Part shown: one piece after another, positions 59,901-64,000 of the stretch | How positions within the stretch are numbered: position 1 is the stretch's first letter | Layout of the letters: every line of letters begins with the position of its first letter | Source: Chloroflexales bacterium ZM16-3 | GTDB taxonomy: Bacteria > Chloroflexota > Chloroflexia > Chloroflexales > Chloroflexaceae | Direction of reading: 5' to 3' | Assembly (NCBI GenBank): GCA_004138175.2 | Contig: RYFE02000011.1 | Coordinates: 1-64,000 of the forward strand | DNA length: 64,000 nucleotides | The notes under the pieces: model-generated | Databases searched by the model: none | Told to the model about the DNA's origin: nothing | Seen by the model: only the letters and a program-made list of their open reading frames with translations | Made by a program: the position numbers and the translations under genes

Positions 59901-60880
59901 TCACCGACGAGCTGGGCAAGGTGGCCGATGTGGCGCTCATCCCGCTGGCGGAGCTTGGCCGCCCGCGCGTCGATGTGGTGGCCACAGTGAGCGGCATCTT
60001 CCGCGACCTGATGGCCATGCAGGCCCAGCTGATCGACAAGGCCGTGCGTATGGCCGCCAACGCGGACGAGCCCGATGACCTGAACTTCGTGCGCAAGCAC
60101 GCCCTGGCCCAGGCCGCCGAGCTGGGCGTGAGCCTGGACGAGGCCGCCTGCCGGGTCTTCTCCAACGCGCCGGGCACCTACGGGGCCAACGTCAACAACA
60201 TGGTCGAGAGCGGCTCCTGGGAGGACGACGCCCAGATCGGCGACGTGTTCATGACCCGCAAGGGCTTCGCCATGGACAGCCGTGGCGAGTGGCAGGCCGC
60301 CCGACCCATCCTGGAGCAGGCCCTGGGCACGGTGCAGGCCACCTTCCAGAATGTGGACAGCGTCGAGGTGGGCATCAGCGACGTGGATCACTACTACGAG
60401 TATCTGGGCGGGGTGACGAAGAGCGTGGAGAAGCTGCGCGGCACCCGCCCGACGGTGATGCTGGCCGAGGTGGAGGCGTTCAGCGGGCCGGGCGGCGGGC
60501 GCGTGCGCTCGCTGGAGCAGGTGGTGCGCCTGGAGAGCCGGGCCAAGCTGCTTAACCCCAAGTGGTTCGAGGGCATGCTCGCCCACGGCTACGAGGGCGT
60601 CCGCGAGATCGAGGTGCGCGTCAGCAACACCTACGGCTGGAGCGCCACATCCAACGCGGTGGAGGGCTGGGTCTACCAGGGCGTCGCCGAGACCTACCTG
60701 CTCGACGAGGCCATGCGCGAGCGGCTGGCCAAGCTGAACCCGCACGCCGCCGCCGGGGTGGCCCGCCGCCTGCTGGAGGCGAACAGCCGTGGCTTCTGGG
60801 ACGCGGACGAGGGCACGCTGGAGCAGCTGCGCGAGATCTACGCGGACCTTGAGGACAGGCTGGAGGGGGTGGCTTCGTAA
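56903..60880 (+). CDS. bchH: Magnesium chelatase subunit H
   Basis: The porphyrin-binding subunit of Mg-chelatase, 1325 residues, first committed step of bacteriochlorophyll synthesis. Family motifs include MGTHGALEFMPGKQ and YYCVNNPSEGTIARRR (about 595-645), NVGTAAYLDVFEST, and the C-terminal PGTYGANVNN and ATSNAVEGW. The length fits BchH; CobN of cobalamin synthesis is the main alternative. The ATG at 56903 is preceded by GGAGAAG. Residues 700-746 are encoded by GGGAGTC heptamers and 843-862 by a GATTGCA-type array, both in frame and outside conserved blocks. Neither bchD nor bchI is in the window. Confidence 0.9.
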   Translation: MRFVFLTTQDNYTLALRNAAAAISHEYGFDLTVGVYMTSELNDPSMRQRLEDDLARADFIFGGMIFGEAIVRPLVEQLARVSCPVCIIISNPALIRLTHLGKFNLGMVSDGKDKDKEKEKGGVSSILQSLKPKHGHGEVSRQMNLVKGLTKILKFLPGRFRDLHTYVSAHQFWVHNTPKNMERMLCMLIERYVPGYKGKLPVEDPELFPDVAIWHPDAPKPFTDMKSYQKWQKSRRIKLDKGVAGLLSLRVIVLGDNIAHLGALIHALERRGVEARLVYTAGLDGRPAINTFFSRPADGRHSEDRRIEPTIDLLATTSGFALVGGMAQSKPDEARAAMEALNVPFLQAIPLVFQSVDSWLGDERGLNPMHIAMNVALAELDSATEPLVYGGPSSDSGVAVAVPAQADRFAERVARRIALRRKANAEKKVAVVLFNYPPNLGNVGTAAYLDVFESTYRLLSQMRDAGYRVDLPASADELRHMIVEGKGDPASAPLVHGTDAAVGGFLALEDYRRLFPDYVDIEPFWGKAPGELLNDGKRFQILGRRLGNVFVGVQPTFGYERDPMRMLMAKDAAPHHGFAAFYTWIDRIFAADAVVHMGTHGALEFMPGKQAGLGPQCWPPRLLGGLPNIYYYCVNNPSEGTIARRRGEATLVSYLVPPVQQAGLYKGLRALKDSIDMYRQRPDDGLLEDIQLQAEKLGLRTQESGVGSRESGVGSQESGVGSQESGVGSWESGDGPDSRPLTPDSQIAALSHELLQVEQRLIPIGLHVLGQVPATEELVDILSLVAAFQRPGPGEPTLPERVAAGMGLRYADLSAGLSHNSLAQDRYRQVDAICKQAIRQFIGDCSLQTDQSASSNLQSAIASADIYLYEAARVTPDSLHATWRQLGDLLERLGVDNETSGLINALSGGYIPPSPGNDVVRNPAVVPTGRNIHGLDPYRIPSAAAQVSGVKVVEDLLARLTREQGALPETVALILWGTDNIKTEGEGVAQALALLGARAVTDELGKVADVALIPLAELGRPRVDVVATVSGIFRDLMAMQAQLIDKAVRMAANADEPDDLNFVRKHALAQAAELGVSLDEAACRVFSNAPGTYGANVNNMVESGSWEDDAQIGDVFMTRKGFAMDSRGEWQAARPILEQALGTVQATFQNVDSVEVGISDVDHYYEYLGGVTKSVEKLRGTRPTVMLAEVEAFSGPGGGRVRSLEQVVRLESRAKLLNPKWFEGMLAHGYEGVREIEVRVSNTYGWSATSNAVEGWVYQGVAETYLLDEAMRERLAKLNPHAAAGVARRLLEANSRGFWDADEGTLEQLREIYADLEDRLEGVAS
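59003..59143. repeat. GGGAGTC heptamer array inside bchH
   Basis: About twelve direct copies of GGGAGTC/AGGAGTC, then a few inverted copies (ACTCCTG). Three heptamers make 21 bases, so it reads in frame as repeats of ESGVGS(R/Q/W). Confidence 0.9.
59431..59486. repeat. GATTGCA-type heptamer array inside bchH
   Basis: GATTGCAGCTTGCAG, short spacer, then CTGCAAG and CTGCAATCTGCAATC; inverted halves. Encodes GDCSLQTDQSASSNLQSAI in frame. Confidence 0.8.
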
Positions 60881-60884
60881 CCAG

Positions 60885-61078
60885 GAGTCGGGAGTCGGGG
60901 GGCAGGAGTCGGGGTCGCGTCACGATACGCCTTCCGAACGCCTTCCGACTCCCGACTCCTGACTCCAGCCCCCAATTCCTGACTCCAGCCCCCAATTCCT
61001 GACTCCAGCCCCCCAATTCCTGACTCCTGCGGCCCGACTCCTGACTCCCGACTCCTGACTCCTGACTCCTGACTCCCC
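60885..61078. repeat. GGGAGTC / GACTCCT heptamer array after bchH
   Basis: GGAGTCG copies at the start, then at least fifteen GACTCC(T/C) copies with an AGCCCCCAATTCCTG variant repeated three times. It fills the space to the next gene. Confidence 0.85.
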
Positions 61079-61080
61079 TA

Positions 61081-61089
61081 TGCTATACT
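61081..61089 (+). promoter_or_regulatory. Extended -10 promoter candidate for the GHMP kinase
   Basis: TGCTATACT directly follows the heptamer array, 40 bases before the start. CTGACT in the array lies 16 bases upstream and could serve as a -35. Confidence 0.4.
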
Positions 61090-61128
61090 GGCCTCGCTTT
61101 GAGCCAGAAACACATGCGAGGCTTGGGA

Positions 61129-62175
61129 ATGAAGATATACAAGGCCCGCGCGCCGATGCGGATCGGCTTCTTCGGCGGCGGCACGGACGTGAGCCCCTAC
61201 GCCGAGGAGCACGGCGGCAAGGTGCTCAACTGCACGATTAACCTCTTTGTACGCTGCATGATCACCCCAAGCAGCGACCCCGGCATCACCATCCGCTCCC
61301 TCGACCTTCAGGAGGTGAGCAAGCTGGTGAGCGGCCGCGAGTGGGACGGCAAGCTCAGCCTGCCCCAGGCCGTCCTCGACGCCATGCCCCTGCTCCAGTC
61401 GGTGCGCTCGGTCGAGAAGCCCGGCTTTAAGCTGACGATGTTCAGCGACGCGCCCCCCGGCAGCGGGCTTGGCTCATCCTCGGCCCTGGTGGTGAGCATG
61501 CTCAAGCTGCTCTACGCCATCGCCGGTCAGACCTACGACCCGCACCAGCTGGCCGAGCTGGCCTACCGGATCGAGCGGGTCGATCTGAACATCCCCGGCG
61601 GGCGGCAGGACCAGTACGCCGCTGTGTTTGGCGGCATGTGCCTCTACCACTTCGGCAAAGATCGGGTGATCGTCGAGCCGGTGATCACCGACCCGGCCGC
61701 CCTGATGGAGCTAGAGAGCTGCCTGATCATCGGCTATATCGGCGACCGCCAGCTGCTCACCCGCCACCTGATGAGCGACCAGGTGCAGCGCCTGGTGAAG
61801 GGCGACACGCTGCGGCTGCACGATGAGACGAAGGCATTTGTGGACGAGGCCACCCGCCTGCTGCGCGAGCTGCGCATCGCCGACTTTGGCCGCCTGCTCC
61901 ACGAGGCGTGGGAGGTGAAGAAGGCGTTCTCGCCGCACATCGCCCCGCCGATTGTCGATGAGGTCTACGCGCTGGCGCGCAGGCACGGGGCCTGGGGCGG
62001 CAAGATCACCGGCGCGGGCGGCGGCGGCTTTATGGTCTTCGCCTGCCCCTTCGACCGCCGCCTCGATCTGGAGCGCGCCCTGATCGAGGCTGGTGTGGTT
62101 GTGCGGCCCTTCTCCTTTGTCACGCACGGCGTGCAGTCGTGGAGCGTCGAGGAGCGGGACGAGAATAGCCGATAG
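61129..62175 (+). CDS. hddA: GHMP kinase, D-glycero-D-manno-heptose 7-phosphate kinase-like
   Basis: A 348-residue sugar kinase. PMRIGFFGGGTDV near the N-terminus, the ATP motif PPGSGLGSSSALVVSML (about 117-133) and KITGAGGGGFMVFAC near the C-terminus are as in HddA and related fucokinase-like enzymes. HddA phosphorylates heptose 7-phosphate on the way to GDP-heptose of S-layer or capsule glycans. Other sugar-7-phosphate or sugar substrates cannot be excluded, since no partner genes are adjacent. The ATG at 61129 follows GAGG. The stop lies in a GATAGCC repeat. Confidence 0.75.
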   Translation: MKIYKARAPMRIGFFGGGTDVSPYAEEHGGKVLNCTINLFVRCMITPSSDPGITIRSLDLQEVSKLVSGREWDGKLSLPQAVLDAMPLLQSVRSVEKPGFKLTMFSDAPPGSGLGSSSALVVSMLKLLYAIAGQTYDPHQLAELAYRIERVDLNIPGGRQDQYAAVFGGMCLYHFGKDRVIVEPVITDPAALMELESCLIIGYIGDRQLLTRHLMSDQVQRLVKGDTLRLHDETKAFVDEATRLLRELRIADFGRLLHEAWEVKKAFSPHIAPPIVDEVYALARRHGAWGGKITGAGGGGFMVFACPFDRRLDLERALIEAGVVVRPFSFVTHGVQSWSVEERDENSR

Positions 62176-62196
62176 CCGATAGCCGATAGCCGATAA
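62165..62196. repeat. GATAGCC heptamer array
   Basis: Four copies of CGATAGC; the first TAG is the stop codon of the kinase gene. Confidence 0.75.
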
Positions 62197-62238
62197 AGTG
62201 CATCATGTGGCGATTCACCGCATCAGCAAAGGATCGCC

Positions 62239-62373
62239 CCCCCTCGCCCGCCGCAGCGGGAGAGGGGGCTGGGGGGTGAGGGCCAAAAGCCGCCCCAACG
62301 CCATGAATCGCCTCGCCGCCCAAATCTTCTGTCCGCCCCTCTTCCTATTATGGGAGAGGGGCTGGGGGTGAGG
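62239..62373. repeat. Interspersed GGGAGAGGGGG element, second and third copies
   Basis: CCGCCGCAGCGGGAGAGGGGG with GGGGTGAGGGCC and CCAACGCC, matching 47623-47690. A further GGGAGAGGGGCTGGGGGTGAGGGCC follows. Confidence 0.6.
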
Positions 62374-62396
62374 GCCGTCCGGCGGCAATCAGTGCG

Positions 62397-62747
62397 CTAG
62401 GGCTCGCTGACGGTGAGCACGCCCTGCATAGCCTCGTGGCCGAGGAGCGAGCAGTAGAAGCGGTAGGTGCCCGCCTTCGGGGCGGGGAAGGCCATCACCG
62501 CATCGACGCCGTCGGTGGCGGAGATCTCCCGGTCGCCCGAGGGCAGCAGGATGATCAGGTTGTGGGCCAGCTTGCCCTTATTGCTGAGGGTCAGGAAGAC
62601 CTGATCGCCCACGTGGGCCTCGATCTTGTCGGGGCTGAAGCTCATCTCGGTGGCGACAACGGTGATGTGGGTCTCGCGCAGCGGCGCGCCGCAGCCGCTG
62701 AGGATAACAGCCAGGGCGAGCAGGATCATAGACAATATCCAGCGCAT
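62397..62747 (-). CDS. Cupredoxin-domain lipoprotein
   Basis: A 116-residue exported copper protein. The signal ends in ILSGCG, a lipobox, so it is probably lipidated. The single cupredoxin domain carries type 1 copper ligands: His in KLAHNL, then Cys, His and Met in FYCSLLGHEAM. It resembles plastocyanin/auracyanin-like proteins and may carry electrons at the membrane surface; the partner is unknown. The ATG at 62747 is preferred over the one at 62762 because GGAGAG precedes it. Confidence 0.82.
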   Translation of the reverse strand: MRWILSMILLALAVILSGCGAPLRETHITVVATEMSFSPDKIEAHVGDQVFLTLSNKGKLAHNLIILLPSGDREISATDGVDAVMAFPAPKAGTYRFYCSLLGHEAMQGVLTVSEP

Positions 62748-62838
62748 GCGCTCTCCATACATAGTGAGACAACAGAAACCTTTGAGAATTCAGGTACAAT
62801 GGATATAGCCCTAGCAATTTGTGATATGTGGCTCTAGT

Positions 62839-63019
62839 GCAGTAGCGCAAACGTCACCCTATCACCCTGCGCATGCCCGGCCCGTGAACGGGCGGGCTCT
62901 TGTTCGACGAAGGCCGCCTGCGCGGCCTGCCTGAGGCCGCGCAGGCGGCCTTCGCAGACCGTAGCCCGCGGCTTCAGCCGCCGGGCGACGCCGCGCCGGG
63001 CGAGTTTTGCGGTATTGCC
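62839..63019. repeat. Palindromic repeat element, copy 5 of 5
   Basis: Left end GCAGTAGCGCAAACG; right end TTTTGCGGTATTGCC (63005-63019) preceded by GCTTCAGCCGCCGGGCGACG. Internal 21-bp perfect stem 62908-62928 with 62934-62954. Confidence 0.7.
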
Positions 63020-63069
63020 TCTTAGTATACTCCACAAGCTGTCGCCGACTGATGATGTAGAGAGGTGAG

Positions 63070-64000
63070 ATGCTCGCTTCGATCGTGTTGATTACGCTGG
63101 CCGCCGCCCCGCTGGGGCTGCTGGCTAGGCGCGGGCCGCGGCCCCTGATCGGATGGGGGCTGGCCCTGCTGCCTGCCGCAACCTTCGCCCTGCTGCTCGC
63201 CCAGCTGCCTGCGCTGTCCGGCGAGCAGCGCCTGGTCGAGGCGATCCCCTGGGCTCCCGCGATGGGCGTGGAGCTGCGCTTCACGCTCGACGGGCTGAGC
63301 CTGCTCTTTGGCCTGGTGATCAGCGGCATCGGCACGCTGATCTTCGGCTACGCGGGCCACTATATGGCGAGCGACCCCGGCCTCGGCCGGTTTATGGTCT
63401 ATCTGATCCTGTTCATGGGCGCGATGCTCGGTGTGGTGCTGGCTGGTAATGTGCTGACGATGTTCCTCTTCTGGGAGCTGACCTCGGTCACGTCGTACCT
63501 GCTGATCGGCTACAAGCACGACTACTCGGACGCCCGGCGGGGCGCGCTACAGTCGCTGCTGATCACGGCGGGGGGCGGGCTGGCCCTGCTGGTGGGCCTG
63601 CTGCTGCTGGGCGAGGCGGCCCGGCGGGCGGGCGTGCCTGCGGGCGAGGCATATACCTTCGAGGCGATCATCGGCGCGGGCGAGGCGATCAAGGCCGGGC
63701 CGCTCTACCTCCCGGCGATGATCCTGGTCTTCCTGGGCGCCTTCACCAAGTCGGCGCAGTTCCCCTTCCACTTCTGGCTGCCGGGCGCGATGCAGGCGCC
63801 CACGCCGGCATCGGCCTTCTTGCATTCGGCAACCATGGTCAAGGCCGGGATCTACCTGCTGGCCCGGCTGGCCCCCGGCCTGGGCGGCACGCCGCTGTGG
63901 AGCGGGACGCTGGTGCTGGTGGGCGGCTTCACCTTCGCCTTCGGGGCGGTGGTGGCCACGCGCAAGCTCGACATCAAGGCGCTGCTGGCCTACACCACCC
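63070..64000 (+). CDS. MrpA/NuoL-like antiporter subunit, partial (runs off the window)
   Basis: The first 310 codons of a polytopic membrane protein. ATG at 63070 follows AGAGGTG. FTLDGLSLLFGLVISGIGT, FLFWELTSVTSYLLIGY and FTKSAQFPFHFWLPGAM...APTPASAFLHSATMVKAG are typical of the large A subunit of Mrp Na+/H+ antiporters and its relatives in complex I. The LTSVTSYLLIG and SLLITAGGGLALL segments favour MrpA over NuoL. Further mrp genes would be expected beyond 64000. The C-terminal part is missing only because the window ends. Confidence 0.88.
   Translation, partial: MLASIVLITLAAAPLGLLARRGPRPLIGWGLALLPAATFALLLAQLPALSGEQRLVEAIPWAPAMGVELRFTLDGLSLLFGLVISGIGTLIFGYAGHYMASDPGLGRFMVYLILFMGAMLGVVLAGNVLTMFLFWELTSVTSYLLIGYKHDYSDARRGALQSLLITAGGGLALLVGLLLLGEAARRAGVPAGEAYTFEAIIGAGEAIKAGPLYLPAMILVFLGAFTKSAQFPFHFWLPGAMQAPTPASAFLHSATMVKAGIYLLARLAPGLGGTPLWSGTLVLVGGFTFAFGAVVATRKLDIKALLAYTT

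Noticed and set aside
56903-60880. Calling the large chelatase subunit CobN
   Set aside because: Length and the GTHGALEFMPGKQ / NNPSEGTIARRR pattern fit BchH better, although no bchD or bchI is in the window to confirm it.

Overview
The window is high-GC, densely coded bacterial DNA. It most likely comes from a member of the Chloroflexota, class Chloroflexia (Chloroflexales, Roseiflexus/Kouleothrix-like). This rests on five features. There is an alternative complex III plus caa3 oxidase cluster, a large magnesium chelatase subunit (BchH), and a V4R (vinyl reductase-type) protein. There are also proteins with Thr/Asn/Pro-rich linkers and a great many tandem heptamer repeats. The genus is an inference. 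No rRNA, tRNA or CRISPR array was seen.

Layout. 1-5.8 kb (minus strand): envelope genes, namely an M23 peptidase lipoprotein, a PspC protein, a cellulose-synthase-like GT2 and a GT39-like mannosyltransferase. 5.8-7.1 kb: non-coding, with a decayed IS5-type transposase and a palindromic repeat element. 7.1-17.7 kb (plus): respiratory operon actB-actE-actA-actG-like-sco-coxB-coxA-coxC-coxD, from quinol oxidation by ACIII to an A2-type caa3 oxidase whose subunit II carries two cytochrome c domains. 18-24.2 kb: GAF/HD-GYP signalling protein, ABC ATPase plus HAD phosphatase, moaB, V4R protein, yidD, ECF sigma factor and a membrane partner. 24.2-27.2 kb (minus): sortase and its LPETS-tailed surface protein, which is frameshifted. 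27.4-37.4 kb: aminotransferase, ridA, degenerate metallo-beta-lactamase-like protein, flippase, beta-propeller protein, enolase and a tandem universal stress protein.

37.5-49.8 kb (plus): branched-chain amino acid operon with a promoter, a 30-codon leader peptide rich in Ile/Leu/Val, a terminator, then ilvD-ilvB-ilvN-ilvC-leuA-pheA-cimA-leuC-leuD. It makes valine, leucine and isoleucine precursors, with isoleucine coming from pyruvate through citramalate. The leader has the geometry of a ribosome-mediated transcription attenuator.

49.9-64 kb: CPBP membrane protease; a damaged head-to-head pair (ATPase regulator on minus, beta-helix protein on plus, both lacking 5' ends); an HDAC-like deacetylase; bchH; a sugar-7-phosphate GHMP kinase; a cupredoxin lipoprotein; and the start of an MrpA/NuoL-like antiporter subunit that leaves the window.

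The most unusual layer is repetitive. Tandem heptamers (GGGAGTC, GATTGCA, TTGAATG and others) occur between and inside genes, including an in-frame array of about 47 residues in BchH. There are five long palindromic elements with shared ends. Many near-perfect hairpins embed stop codons or the last codons of genes, and one 44-bp perfect palindrome lies inside the citramalate synthase gene.
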